Origin: Venatoribacter pacificus
GTDB lineage: Bacteria > Pseudomonadota > Gammaproteobacteria > Pseudomonadales > Oceanobacteraceae
Direction: 5' to 3'
DNA: 64,000 nucleotides
NCBI RefSeq assembly: GCF_025318105.1
Contig: NZ_JAOANI010000012.1
Span: 62,001-126,000 of the forward strand
Part shown: positions 16,432 through 25,990 of the stretch, piece after piece
How positions within the stretch are numbered: the first letter of the stretch is position 1
Layout: every line of letters starts with the position of its first letter
Notes under the pieces: generated by a model
Seen by the model: only the letters and a program-made list of their open reading frames with translations
Database searches by the model: none
Told to the model about the DNA's origin: nothing
Translations under genes and position numbers: made by a program

Positions 16432-18977
16432 CAGAGACTCTCCCGGTTGCTGTGCACCAGCTGCTGGGAAGCTTCACGGTGATCAAAATATTTATCGGTT
16501 ATCTGCTCGCTGATCTCAGCCAGTAACTCCCGGCAGCGGCTCATTGTTTCCAGTAAATGCGGACGAAGACCGGCATCGGTCTGAACCAGATTTTTCAGCG
16601 ATGCCAATTTTATCAGCACTTCGGTTTCGAGCAGAGTTCGCTCTTCCCGGCTGAGTTCGTGCAAGCCGACGGCCGCTTTCGGTAAAGCACGTAAATGCTC
16701 CCCCAATTGCCCCAGCTGATAAATTAATGAGCGCGGATTACTACTGTCCAGCAATACCAGATCAAGACTGGTATCAAGTACCATCCGGCCACGATAACGG
16801 CGACGGTAACTGATCAGACTTTCCAGCGATAATAATAACGCCTCCGCCAGTTTATTCTGATCCTGCGATGAAAATTCCGGAACCAGTAAATAATTCACCG
16901 CCAGACTGATCTGTTGTGCACGCTCCAGTCGCCGTCCCATTTCCATAAAACGCCAGCCAAATCCACGGCTCATACTTTCCTGCGTCAGCCCGGCAAAGGC
17001 CATTAATGCAGTGACCAAAGGATCAAGCGCTTCTTCCGGTGCCGAGCCCAGACTGGCGTTCAAATTACCGGGCAATACCTGCAATGCATCGCGGATATCG
17101 TTAATCACGCGGAATGTGTCGGACGACAACAGTTCTTTGGTTTCGTCGGCGCAATACAGCATCGCATTCAGGCTGGTAGCAATGCTGTTGGTCAGGCTGC
17201 CGTCAGACACCAGCTGCTGCAGACGCTGTTCCGCGGCAACGAAGCGATTATCGCTGGCTTCGTCGGCAGGCGGTATAGCAGCCACCGCCAGCAAGGCCTG
17301 TAGTAAGGGTTGCTTAACCGCGTCACTGATAGGCTCTTCGCCATTAAGCAGCATAAAGGTTGTGCGTAACATGCGCAGGGTGGTTTCTGCACGCTCGGCA
17401 TAACGTCCCATCCAGAACAGGTTTTCCACCACCCGGCTGGGCAGGCTGATCAGATCGGCTTCACGCACCACCACGCTGTCATCCTGCGCACTATCTGCCG
17501 GAACACGTTCAGGTTCGGAAGCCACAACCCAGGTATCTTTACTGCGGGCACCGGCCTGATTGGCAATAACAAAACTGTTTTCACTGTTGCCAACCCGGGT
17601 CAGACCACCGGGCATCAGGGTGTAGGAAGAATCGCTGGCGACGGCAAAAGAACGCAGAATGGCCGGACGCGGAACCAGTGCATTGCCATTTTCAAACGTG
17701 GGAATATGTCCTGCAACGACCATAGGCTGAGCAACATATTGCAGCGGCTCGGCTTTAATTTTTGCCAGTAATTGTTGTTGCTCATCCGCGCTTAAACCGG
17801 CGACCTGAACACTGCGACTATCGATGTTGCGGTAGACGGGTTTAATGACCAGGTCGGAGAAATTTTTCTGCACAAAATCGAGATCATTTTGATCACCGCA
17901 CCAATAGGTTGGCACCGATGGTAAACGCAATTCCCGCCCCAGAAGGGCTTTGGCTATCTCCGGCAAATAGCGTAAAAACACCGGATTTTCCAGTACCCCG
18001 GAACCTAACGGATTAGCCACCACCAGATTGCCGGCCCGCACAACTTCGAGTAAACCGGCCACTCCCAGACGCGAGTCAGAGCGTAATTCCACCGGATCAC
18101 AAAACCAGTCATCCACCCGGCGTAATAAAACATCCACCCGGCTGAGACCATCAAGGGATTTCATCCACAGAAATCCGTTACGCACCACCAGATCGTCACT
18201 TTGCACCAACGGAAAACCGAGGTAGTTCGCCATATACGCATGCTCGAAATACGTTTCGTTGTGCGCGCCCGGCGTTAATACCGCGACTCTGGGTTGATGA
18301 ATATTAGGAGACAGGCTGATCAGCTTCGCCCGCAGTCGCTGAAAAAATGCCGCCAGCCGATGCACATGGCTGTCGCGAAACAAGCTGGGAAATACCCGCG
18401 ACATAACGGTGCGGTTTTCCAGTGCATAACCGGCTCCGCTGGGTGACTGAGTACGGTCACCCAGCACCCACATACGGCCGTCAGCACCGCGCATTAAATC
18501 CACGGCATGAATAATCAGGTCATGATCGCCGGGTAACTGAATACCATGGCAGGCACGCAGAAATCCGCGATGGCAAAATAAAGCCTCTGGCGGAATCACG
18601 CCCGTTTTAATTAAACGACGCTGACCATAAATATCGCGCAACAACAGATTGAATAATTCCGCCCGCTCCAGCAGACCGGCTTCAACATCGGCCCAGTCAT
18701 CGCTGCTGATAATATTCGGGACAAGATCAAGTCCCCAGGTATGCGCAGGCGAGCTGGTATCACCGTATATGTTATAGGTTGCCCCATCATCCCGCAGGAT
18801 ACGCAGTGCTTTTTGCTGACGCTCGGCAAAGGCTTCCGCGCCCAGTTCATCCAGACTGCCCAGCAGGTAATGCCAGTGCGGTTTGATCTGACCTTCGGCA
18901 TCGAAAGCATCATCCACCAACCCACTGACGGGCTGGTAGATCATCGCAGGGTTGTTGTTGGCTGGGGAAACACTCAT
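16431..18977 (-). CDS. Circularly permuted ATP-grasp / alpha-E fusion protein
   Basis: 848 residues combining two modules that also occur as separate genes upstream in this operon. Residues ~1-500 are a circularly permuted ATP-grasp domain (TWGLDLVPNIIS, LEDRTQ-like VLGDRTQSPSGAGYALENR, VVANPLGSGVLENP, ending SKDTWVV). Residues ~535-840 are an alpha-E domain that opens LPSRVVENLFWMGRYAERAE, the usual signature. ATP-grasp enzymes form amide bonds through acyl-phosphates; alpha-E is an all-helical partner of unknown chemistry. The fusion supports a direct physical contact between the two activities. Start 18977 leaves a 57-base gap after the large transglutaminase gene. Confidence 0.92.
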   Translation of the reverse strand: MSVSPANNNPAMIYQPVSGLVDDAFDAEGQIKPHWHYLLGSLDELGAEAFAERQQKALRILRDDGATYNIYGDTSSPAHTWGLDLVPNIISSDDWADVEAGLLERAELFNLLLRDIYGQRRLIKTGVIPPEALFCHRGFLRACHGIQLPGDHDLIIHAVDLMRGADGRMWVLGDRTQSPSGAGYALENRTVMSRVFPSLFRDSHVHRLAAFFQRLRAKLISLSPNIHQPRVAVLTPGAHNETYFEHAYMANYLGFPLVQSDDLVVRNGFLWMKSLDGLSRVDVLLRRVDDWFCDPVELRSDSRLGVAGLLEVVRAGNLVVANPLGSGVLENPVFLRYLPEIAKALLGRELRLPSVPTYWCGDQNDLDFVQKNFSDLVIKPVYRNIDSRSVQVAGLSADEQQQLLAKIKAEPLQYVAQPMVVAGHIPTFENGNALVPRPAILRSFAVASDSSYTLMPGGLTRVGNSENSFVIANQAGARSKDTWVVASEPERVPADSAQDDSVVVREADLISLPSRVVENLFWMGRYAERAETTLRMLRTTFMLLNGEEPISDAVKQPLLQALLAVAAIPPADEASDNRFVAAEQRLQQLVSDGSLTNSIATSLNAMLYCADETKELLSSDTFRVINDIRDALQVLPGNLNASLGSAPEEALDPLVTALMAFAGLTQESMSRGFGWRFMEMGRRLERAQQISLAVNYLLVPEFSSQDQNKLAEALLLSLESLISYRRRYRGRMVLDTSLDLVLLDSSNPRSLIYQLGQLGEHLRALPKAAVGLHELSREERTLLETEVLIKLASLKNLVQTDAGLRPHLLETMSRCRELLAEISEQITDKYFDHREASQQLVHSNRESL

Positions 18978-19034
18978 AAAACCGCAATATCCATTGTTGT
19001 GTACCTGCCGCTCAGGTTGAACCTGATGTTCATC

Positions 19035-22000
19035 TTAACCCATCCGGCGCAGATCAAGGGTATTCGGATAATCGGCCGGCGCTTCTTCCGGCGGCGGACT
19101 CATGGGTTTCGGATCATGGTGCGGGAAGAACTGACGTAAAGCATCAATATCCGGTCGGGGTGAATACACACCCTGAGTATGGCCCAGCTCGCTGAACCGA
19201 TTCACCCGGCGAGACTCCGCCTCAAAAGCATTGACCGGAAAGCTGTCATAGCTGCGGCCACCGGGATGGCTGACATGATAAGTACAACCGCCAATCGAGC
19301 GGCCATTCCAGGTATCAATCAGATCAAATACCAGCGGCGCATGAATATCGACCGTTGGATGCAACGCCGAAGGCGGAGCCCAGGCTTTGTAGCGCACGCC
19401 AGCCACAGATTCACCTTTGCGCCCGGTTTCACTTAGCGGAACGCGGCGGCCGTTACAGGCCAGCACATAGCGCTCAGCCGTCATACCCGTCACTTTAACC
19501 TGCAGGCGCTCAACCGATGAATCCACATAACGGGCAGTGCCAAAGCTACTGACCTCTTCGCCCAATACGTTCCAGGGTTCAATCGCCCAGCGCAATTCAA
19601 TGCTGATGTCGTCCAGCTGTACCCGGCCATAATGTGGAAAGCGGAACTCTTCAAATGGACGCAGCCATTCAGCGCGGAAATCAATACCATGCGCCTGCAG
19701 GTCTGCCGCCACATCGCAGACATCGCGCCAGACAAAATGCGGCAGCATAAATTTATCGTGTAATTGTGTACCCCAGCGTACCAAAGGTTTTTTATAAGGC
19801 TGGCGCCAGAAACGAGCGACCAGCGCCCGGATTAATAATGCCTGCACCAGCGCCATACGCGAATGCGGTGGCATTTCAAAGCCACGGAATTCGAGTAAGC
19901 CTAAACGACCACTGCTGCTGCCGGGGGCAAATAATTTATCGATACAGAATTCAGCACGATGGGTATTACCGGTTACGTCGATCAATAAATTACGCAATAT
20001 ACGATCAACCAACCAGGGTTGTGGCACTTCTCCATCGGGTATCTGCTGGAAAGCGATTTCCAGTTCATACAGTGATTCATCCCGTGCTTCATCCACCCGC
20101 GGCGCCTGACTGGTCGGGCCAACAAAAGCACCGGAGAATAAATAAGACAACGATGGATGATGCTGCCAGAACGTAACAAAGCTGCGCAGCAAATCCGGCC
20201 GGCGCAATAACGGACTGTCCGCCGCCGAGTGACTGCCCAGCGTAATATGATTACCGCCACCGGTACCGGTATGACGGCCATCCAGCATAAATTTCTCGGC
20301 ACCCAAACGTGACTCACGGGCAGCCTGATAAAGCTCGGTCATATTACTGACCAGATCACGCCAGTGGCTGGCCGGGTGAATATTCACTTCAATCACACCC
20401 GGATCGGGTGTTACCAACAATTTCTGCAGCCGAGGATCACGCGGAGGCTCATAACCTTCGATCATTAACGGTAATTTTAATTGCGCCGCACAGGCCTCCA
20501 GCTGCGCCAATAACTGAACGTAATGCTCCAGATAACTTAACGGCGGCATAAACACATGTAATTTTCCGTCCCGCGCTTCGATCGCCAGGGCCGTACGCAC
20601 AACATCTTCAGCATCATTCGCAGTCGCGTCTTCTGTTGTTTCCTCTGCCTCTTTTTTAACACCTTGTGGCGCTTGTTTTTGCACGTCGGCGGACTGCACA
20701 GCCGATAACGGAGCAAACGCCGCCTGAGCCAGCTGCTCATGAGGAGGCAACGGCGGGTGCTCACGGAAAGGGTCCGCTTCAATTGATGGCGGTAACTCTT
20801 TCACCCAGGGCAGACTGTCCAGCGGTAAACGCAGACCGATGGGGGAATCGCCGGGAATTAATACCAAACGGCCACGACGGAACTCCCACAAACTGGATTG
20901 CCAGCAATTGCTGCTCATTTTCCAGCTTAACGGCAAAATAAATCCGGTTGGCGTATCCAACCCCTGATCCAGTACACGCGCCAGACGCCGGCGCGTCAGA
21001 CTGTCTTTACTGCCGGCAATCTGTGCATCCAGGTTGGCCGGTAAATTTTGCTCCTGTAATAAATAATGCAGGCCATCTTCATAGGCCGGCTGTACATAAC
21101 CGGCATCCAACCCCAGACGGGTACAGAGCAGGCGGGAAAATGCCTCAGCCTGAGCAAGCTCGTGTCCATAATCCTGATCCACCCGAGCCAACAGACCCGG
21201 ATTACGCCATAACGGTTCGCCATCGGTACGCCAGAACAATCCCAGCGCCCAGCGCGGAACTTCTTCACCCGGATACCATTTTCCCTGACCGTAATGCAGC
21301 AAACCGCGTGGCGCAAAATGATTACGTAAACGCAGCAATAAACTCTTTGCCAGAGCCAATTTTTCTTTGCCCAGCGCAGCGGTATTCCATTGCGCCGATT
21401 CCATATCATCAACCGATACAAACGTCGGCTCGCCACCCATGGTCAGACGCACATCGTCGTGTTCCAGCATGGCATCAACCGCATCTCCAAGGGCTATAAC
21501 ATCCGCCCATTGATCATCGCTGTACGGCTTGGTGACTCTGGGATCTTCCAGAATCCGTTCGACAGTATTGCTGAAATCAAAGCTGACTTTGCATTTATCT
21601 GTTGCCCCCTGAATCGGCGCGGCAGATACCGGATCGGGTGTGCATGCCAGAGGAATATGCCCTTCCCCGGCAAACAATCCGGAGGTTGGATCAAGACCCA
21701 CCCAACCAGCACCGGGAATAAATACCTCACACCAGGCGTGCAGATCGGTAAAATCTTTTTCCGGCCCGGAAGGGCCATCCAGCGCTTTTTCATCGGCGGT
21801 TAACTGCACCAGATAACCGGAGGCAAAACGCGCAGCCAGACCACTGTGCCGCAGTAATTGCACCAATAACCAGGCGCTGTCGCGGCAGGAACCTTTGGCC
21901 AGTTTCAGTGTTTCTTCCGGTGTCTGCACGCCGGGTTCCAGCCGGACGCAATATTCAACCAATGCCTGTACCTGCTGATTCACTGCCACCAGAAAATCAA

Positions 22001-22424
22001 TCGTGCGTTGTTTTTGTCGCGGGACCTTAGCCAATTGCTTAGCAAATCGCCGGCCTTCTGTACTGATTTTAAGATAAGGCGTTAATTCTTTTTTCAGTTG
22101 TTTATCGTATTTGAATGGAAAGTTCTCAGCATACTCTTCCAGAAAAAAATCAAAGGGATTAATAACCGTCATATCGGCAATAACTTCCACCTCAACCGAT
22201 AATTCACGGGTTTTCTCCGGAAATACGATACGTGCCAGAAAATTACCGTAGGCATCCTGCTGCCAGTTAATAAAGTGCTCTGCCGGAGTCACTTTCAGAC
22301 TGTAGCTGTGAATAGGAGTACGGCTGTGAGGTGCCGGACGAAGACGGATCACATGAGGCGAAAGATTAACCGCGCGATCAAAGTGGTAATACGTGTTGTG
22401 CTGTAGTGCAACCCGGATGGTCAT
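19035..22424 (-). CDS. Large transglutaminase-like protein with DUF2126 region
   Basis: 1129 residues. The first ~290 are a transglutaminase unit with Cys180 (AKGSCRDSAW), His229 (TDLHAWCEVF) and Asp245 (GLDPTSG). The remaining ~800 residues are the long DUF2126 region typical of this family; visible blocks include LTMGGEPTFVS, HTGTGGGNHITLGS and FCIDKLFAPGSSSGRLGLLEFRG split across the conserved middle. The HTGTGGGNH motif and acidic residues recall glutamine-synthetase-like amidoligase folds reported for this family. It lies 55 bases after the alpha-E gene. A low-complexity Glu/Thr/Ala linker (EEATEDATANDAE-like, about 590-620) separates two halves. The exact product of this pathway is unknown. 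Confidence 0.9.
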   Translation of the reverse strand: MTIRVALQHNTYYHFDRAVNLSPHVIRLRPAPHSRTPIHSYSLKVTPAEHFINWQQDAYGNFLARIVFPEKTRELSVEVEVIADMTVINPFDFFLEEYAENFPFKYDKQLKKELTPYLKISTEGRRFAKQLAKVPRQKQRTIDFLVAVNQQVQALVEYCVRLEPGVQTPEETLKLAKGSCRDSAWLLVQLLRHSGLAARFASGYLVQLTADEKALDGPSGPEKDFTDLHAWCEVFIPGAGWVGLDPTSGLFAGEGHIPLACTPDPVSAAPIQGATDKCKVSFDFSNTVERILEDPRVTKPYSDDQWADVIALGDAVDAMLEHDDVRLTMGGEPTFVSVDDMESAQWNTAALGKEKLALAKSLLLRLRNHFAPRGLLHYGQGKWYPGEEVPRWALGLFWRTDGEPLWRNPGLLARVDQDYGHELAQAEAFSRLLCTRLGLDAGYVQPAYEDGLHYLLQEQNLPANLDAQIAGSKDSLTRRRLARVLDQGLDTPTGFILPLSWKMSSNCWQSSLWEFRRGRLVLIPGDSPIGLRLPLDSLPWVKELPPSIEADPFREHPPLPPHEQLAQAAFAPLSAVQSADVQKQAPQGVKKEAEETTEDATANDAEDVVRTALAIEARDGKLHVFMPPLSYLEHYVQLLAQLEACAAQLKLPLMIEGYEPPRDPRLQKLLVTPDPGVIEVNIHPASHWRDLVSNMTELYQAARESRLGAEKFMLDGRHTGTGGGNHITLGSHSAADSPLLRRPDLLRSFVTFWQHHPSLSYLFSGAFVGPTSQAPRVDEARDESLYELEIAFQQIPDGEVPQPWLVDRILRNLLIDVTGNTHRAEFCIDKLFAPGSSSGRLGLLEFRGFEMPPHSRMALVQALLIRALVARFWRQPYKKPLVRWGTQLHDKFMLPHFVWRDVCDVAADLQAHGIDFRAEWLRPFEEFRFPHYGRVQLDDISIELRWAIEPWNVLGEEVSSFGTARYVDSSVERLQVKVTGMTAERYVLACNGRRVPLSETGRKGESVAGVRYKAWAPPSALHPTVDIHAPLVFDLIDTWNGRSIGGCTYHVSHPGGRSYDSFPVNAFEAESRRVNRFSELGHTQGVYSPRPDIDALRQFFPHHDPKPMSPPPEEAPADYPNTLDLRRMG

Positions 22425-22479
22425 AGTGTCTCCGACACAAATTTACTGAGGCCTGTTTGTACAATCTGGCTGGCAACGA

Positions 22480-23415
22480 TTACTGATCGGATAAAAACCA
22501 GGTTTTTCCAATCAGAGTATGCGCTTCGGCCATGGTCAGTTGCAGGGTATTGAGCATATCGCGGAAGACTTCGCCTAATTCTTCCGGTTCAGCACAAGCA
22601 GGAATCTCTTCCTGTAACTGGCGTAAAAAAGTAACCACCGCTTTGGATTTTGGCAGACCGCTGGCAACATCGGTCATTTGCGTGACGCAATACAGCAGCG
22701 AACGGGGAAAATCCTCATCAGCCAATAAATAGCGCACCACCAGATCGCCTTTCACCGACGATCGTGTTGTCCGTCGGTATGGCTGATCGGCATTTAATGA
22801 ACGCAATACATTGCCCCAGATAATCTGCCGGCTGTTGACCGCGAAGTCATCGTCCTCAACCTGCAGAATCGCCGCGACGCCGGCATCCAGATTGCGGGTG
22901 GTCATATCCGCACGCTCCAGATTCTGACCCAGCTGCACCATATCCCAGGCTTCGTCACGTGGCATATTGACATACCAGAGACCGACCACCTGCTGACAGG
23001 CTTTAATGATATTATCGAGAAACTCATGGCGATTACTGCGGTTAATTCCCTGAGTCAGGTTTTCCTGCACATAGAGTGTTAACTCATTCACCATTTCCCA
23101 GGTTTCCGGTGGAATCACATCGCGGGTGGTACGGATATTTTCCCGTACTGCCTGCAATGAACTGATAACAGAGGAATAATTGCTTTCGTCGCCCAGTAGA
23201 AACTTCACCACATTACGTTCATCACGCACGGAGTAACGTTCGTTAAAATCCTGCTCCAGACTGTTAATCACAATCAGGTTATACCAGCCCAGGTTAACCT
23301 GACGTGGCAAGTCGAATAACAATTTGTCATAAATACTGAGCAGGCGCGCCGTACTCTCCACGCGTTCCAGATAACGCGCCGCCCAATAAATCCGTTCTGC
23401 AACTTTTGATAACAT
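22480..23415 (-). CDS. Alpha-E domain protein (DUF403)
   Basis: 311 residues, all-helical. It opens with LSKVAERIYWAARYLERVES, the alpha-E signature, and has the conserved RDERNVVKFLLGD and ARENIRTTRDVIP-like blocks in the middle. It corresponds to the C-terminal module of the fusion protein encoded two genes downstream. The family was linked computationally to ATP-grasp amidoligases; no enzymatic activity is assigned. Its start overlaps the stop of the ATP-grasp gene (TAATG). Confidence 0.93.
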   Translation of the reverse strand: MLSKVAERIYWAARYLERVESTARLLSIYDKLLFDLPRQVNLGWYNLIVINSLEQDFNERYSVRDERNVVKFLLGDESNYSSVISSLQAVRENIRTTRDVIPPETWEMVNELTLYVQENLTQGINRSNRHEFLDNIIKACQQVVGLWYVNMPRDEAWDMVQLGQNLERADMTTRNLDAGVAAILQVEDDDFAVNSRQIIWGNVLRSLNADQPYRRTTRSSVKGDLVVRYLLADEDFPRSLLYCVTQMTDVASGLPKSKAVVTFLRQLQEEIPACAEPEELGEVFRDMLNTLQLTMAEAHTLIGKTWFLSDQ

Positions 23416-24929
23416 TATTCACCTGCCTTACTTGTCTTATCACTGCTGCCTTGCGACTGGCTCTGGCTTTGCTTCTGCGTTAGGTTATCGACAATCCAGG
23501 TATCCTTGCTGCCGCCGCCCTGCGAAGAGTTAACCACCAGCGAGCCTTTTTTCATGGCAACACGGGTCAGGCCGCCGGTCGTTACATAAGTATCCCGGCC
23601 TTGCAGAATAAACGGACGTAAATCCAGGTGACGTGGTTCAAGTTTGTTTTTACTGATCAGCGCCGGTGCCGTAGAAAGTGCCAGCGTTGGCTGAGCAATA
23701 TAATTACGCGGGTTAGCTTTAATTAATTCGGCAAAGGTTTCACGTTCTTTTTTGGTCGAGTGCGGACCAATCAGCATACCGTAGCCACCAGATTCGTTGG
23801 CCGGTTTCACCACCAGTTTATCGAGGTTGGCCAATACATATTCACGTTGTTTATCGTCGTAACACAAAAAGGTTTCAACGTTCGGAATCAGGGGCTCTTC
23901 ACCCAGATAATATTTAATAATCTGGGGAACAAAGGCGTACACCACTTTATCATCGGCAACACCGGCACCCGGAGCATTCGCCAGAGCCACATTACCCGCA
24001 CGCCAGGCACGCATTAAGCCCGCCACACCTAATACAGATTCCGAGTCAAAAACTTCCGGATCAAGAAACAGATCGTCGATACGGCGATAAATCACATCAA
24101 CCCGTTCCAGACCAGCAATGGTTTTCATATACACGCAGTCGTCATCACCAACGACAAGATCACTGCCTTCGATTAATTCTGCCCCCATACGCTGGGCAAG
24201 GAAGGCATGTTCAAAATACGCCGAGTTATAAATACCCGGTGTCATTACCACAATCACCGGTTTACTCACACGACGCGGCGACAGCGAACTCAGGGTTTCG
24301 AATAAATGTTCCGGATAATCACCCACCGGAGCGATATTCACCTTCTCGAATACTTCCGGAATAACCCGTTTCATAATCGAGCGGTTTTCCAGCATATAAG
24401 ACACACCGGACGGTACGCGCAGGTTATCTTCCAGTACATAAAACTGGCCGTCTTTATCGCGCACCAGATCCGTGCCGCAGACATGAGCCCAAACGCCAAA
24501 ACGCGGTCTGACGCCTTCGCATTCTTTACGGTAATTTTTGGATTGCTTGAGGACAAACTCCGGGATGATGCCGTCGCGGATAATTTTCTGATCGTGATAC
24601 AGATCGTCAATAAACATATTCAGCGCCGTCAGCCGCTGCTTCAGGCCCGCTGCTGTTTTATCCCACTGACTGCGGGAAATAACCCGCGGTACAATATCAA
24701 AAGGCCAGGCACGGTCGATATTGCCACCTTCGGTGTATACCGTGAACGACACCCCCATTTCTTTGATGGTGGCATCGGCAGCAATTTTGCGCGAAATAAT
24801 GTCGTCTTCCGACAGCGAACTCAGATAGTTAACAAGACGTTTGGCGGGCTGGCGGGGGTTGCCGGCACTGCTGAACAGTTCGTCATAAAACTCACCCTCT
24901 GGGGTGTATTCCTTCCACTCGATCGACAT
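23415..24929 (-). CDS. Circularly permuted type 2 ATP-grasp protein, first gene of operon
   Basis: 504 residues. Family blocks: ERAWPFDIVPRVI-like segment near 80, VLEDNLRVPSGVSYMLENR, VMTPGIYNSAYFEHAFLAQ, NAPGAGVADDKVVY, VVKPANESGGYGMLIGP and NSSQGGGSKDTWIV. This is the stand-alone form of the ATP-grasp module fused to alpha-E downstream. Predicted reaction: ATP-dependent ligation of a carboxylate to an amine. The Shine-Dalgarno AAGGAG sits 7 bases before the ATG, the best in the operon, fitting a first-gene position. The last ~15 residues are a Gln/Ser-rich tail (QKQSQSQSQGSSD). Confidence 0.93.
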   Translation of the reverse strand: MSIEWKEYTPEGEFYDELFSSAGNPRQPAKRLVNYLSSLSEDDIISRKIAADATIKEMGVSFTVYTEGGNIDRAWPFDIVPRVISRSQWDKTAAGLKQRLTALNMFIDDLYHDQKIIRDGIIPEFVLKQSKNYRKECEGVRPRFGVWAHVCGTDLVRDKDGQFYVLEDNLRVPSGVSYMLENRSIMKRVIPEVFEKVNIAPVGDYPEHLFETLSSLSPRRVSKPVIVVMTPGIYNSAYFEHAFLAQRMGAELIEGSDLVVGDDDCVYMKTIAGLERVDVIYRRIDDLFLDPEVFDSESVLGVAGLMRAWRAGNVALANAPGAGVADDKVVYAFVPQIIKYYLGEEPLIPNVETFLCYDDKQREYVLANLDKLVVKPANESGGYGMLIGPHSTKKERETFAELIKANPRNYIAQPTLALSTAPALISKNKLEPRHLDLRPFILQGRDTYVTTGGLTRVAMKKGSLVVNSSQGGGSKDTWIVDNLTQKQSQSQSQGSSDKTSKAGE

Positions 24930-25337
24930 ATCACTCCTTGCCGTCTGCTGTCAGACGCAATGTTTCTGTTCCGCCAGTCCCATCTCGTCCTGCCGCATCG
25001 TTCTGCTGCAGTGTCCTGTTGTTGCGTACTGTTGTAGCTCCCAGTAGTCGCGCCCTGTTGTAGCGCAGCTGGATTTCAACGGCGTTACCGAACGCACCAA
25101 AAAGGCTCACAGCGAACAAAGTTGCCATTGAGTCGGGACGGTTAGTCAGACCTCTTTCAAGATCAGTGCCAGTATTTGAGTGTGCTGCCTGACCGCTGAA
25201 GACAAAACATCTGTCGATACTTCTGCAACTAAAAGCTGAGTTTTTGCAGGTTTAAGAAAAGCCGAACATGGCTTCGAAAAGACGATGTAGCCAGAAGATG
25301 AATCAAAAGAAGGGGCTGAAAGAGATATGACAGGTAT
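24930..25337. other. Intergenic region upstream of ATP-grasp operon
   Basis: About 400 bases between the operon and efp. It should contain the operon promoter. A 65-codon minus-strand reading frame (24931-25128) shows no family features and is not called. Imperfect repeats of CTGTTGTAGC are present around 25015-25070. Nothing else is recognised. Confidence 0.4.
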
Positions 25338-25364
25338 AAAAAAAGCTGCCGGAGCAGCTTTTTT
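25338..25364 (-). terminator. Intrinsic terminator of efp
   Basis: GCTGC-CGGA-GCAGC stem flanked by A7 on one side and T6 on the other, so it can act on both strands. It lies 20 bases beyond the efp stop. Confidence 0.88.
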
Positions 25365-25375
25365 ATGTGGCGGGA

Positions 25376-25435
25376 AAAAGCAGATCAGCTTTTTGCGCGG
25401 CCTTTGAACTCACCGGTACGGGTGTCGATTTCTAC
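25376..25435 (+). repeat. efp 3' end (direct repeat, right)
   Basis: Native copy of the 60-base sequence duplicated at 15079-15138. The two copies are directly repeated and bracket about 10.3 kb that holds the chemoreceptor fragment and the whole ATP-grasp/transglutaminase operon. Confidence 0.9.
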
Positions 25436-25951
25436 CGCATCACCGATTTCAACAAATGCAGCAACCTGCAGTTCATAACCGTTTTCCAGAGTGGCCATTT
25501 TCATCACTTTACCAGAGGTATCACCACGAACCGCAGGCTCGGTGTAAGACACAGTACGGACGATGGTGGTTGGCAGTTCGATGCTGATCGCTTTGCCTTC
25601 GTAGAAAACCGCTTCACACACGTCGGTCATGCCGTCGGTCATAAAGTTCAGGGTATCGCCCAGGTTTTCTTTTTCCACTTCGATCTGGTTGTACTCTTCG
25701 TCCATAAACACGTACAGCGGGTCTGCGAAGTAAGAGTAGGTTACCTGACTGCGTTCCAGAATGATCGGTTCGAGTTTGTCGTCAGCCTTGAAAACCGGCT
25801 CCTGCGACGCACCGGTCAGCAGGTTCTTCAGTTTCATCTTTACAACAGCGGCGTTACGGCCGGATTTGTTGAATTCAGCTTTCAGGACAACCCATGCCTG
25901 ACCATTCAGGCTCAGTACCTGACCGGCACGAAATTCGTTAGCAGTTTTCAT
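25385..25951 (-). CDS. efp: Elongation factor P (Arg32 type)
   Basis: 188 residues, the three-beta-domain translation factor that rescues ribosomes stalled at polyproline. The loop of domain I reads FNKSGRNAAVV, with Arg at position 32 in place of the Lys34 context of E. coli. This is the hallmark of EF-P that is activated by rhamnosylation of Arg32 by EarP rather than by beta-lysylation. The C-terminal domain ends with VEIDTRTGEFKGRAKS. earP is the adjacent upstream gene on the same strand, 39 bases away, confirming the pairing. The final 17 codons are duplicated at 15079. Confidence 0.98.
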   Translation of the reverse strand: MKTANEFRAGQVLSLNGQAWVVLKAEFNKSGRNAAVVKMKLKNLLTGASQEPVFKADDKLEPIILERSQVTYSYFADPLYVFMDEEYNQIEVEKENLGDTLNFMTDGMTDVCEAVFYEGKAISIELPTTIVRTVSYTEPAVRGDTSGKVMKMATLENGYELQVAAFVEIGDAVEIDTRTGEFKGRAKS

Positions 25952-25990
25952 AGAGAATTACCGGATATCAGTCGTTAAAAATGCGCTGCA

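Noticed and set aside
24306..25037. 243-codon plus-strand frame over the ATP-grasp gene
   Set aside because: Antisense shadow of a gene with strong family motifs; no domain resemblance.
24931..25128. 65-codon minus-strand frame just upstream of the ATP-grasp gene
   Set aside because: No family features and no convincing ribosome binding site; the segment more likely holds the operon promoter.
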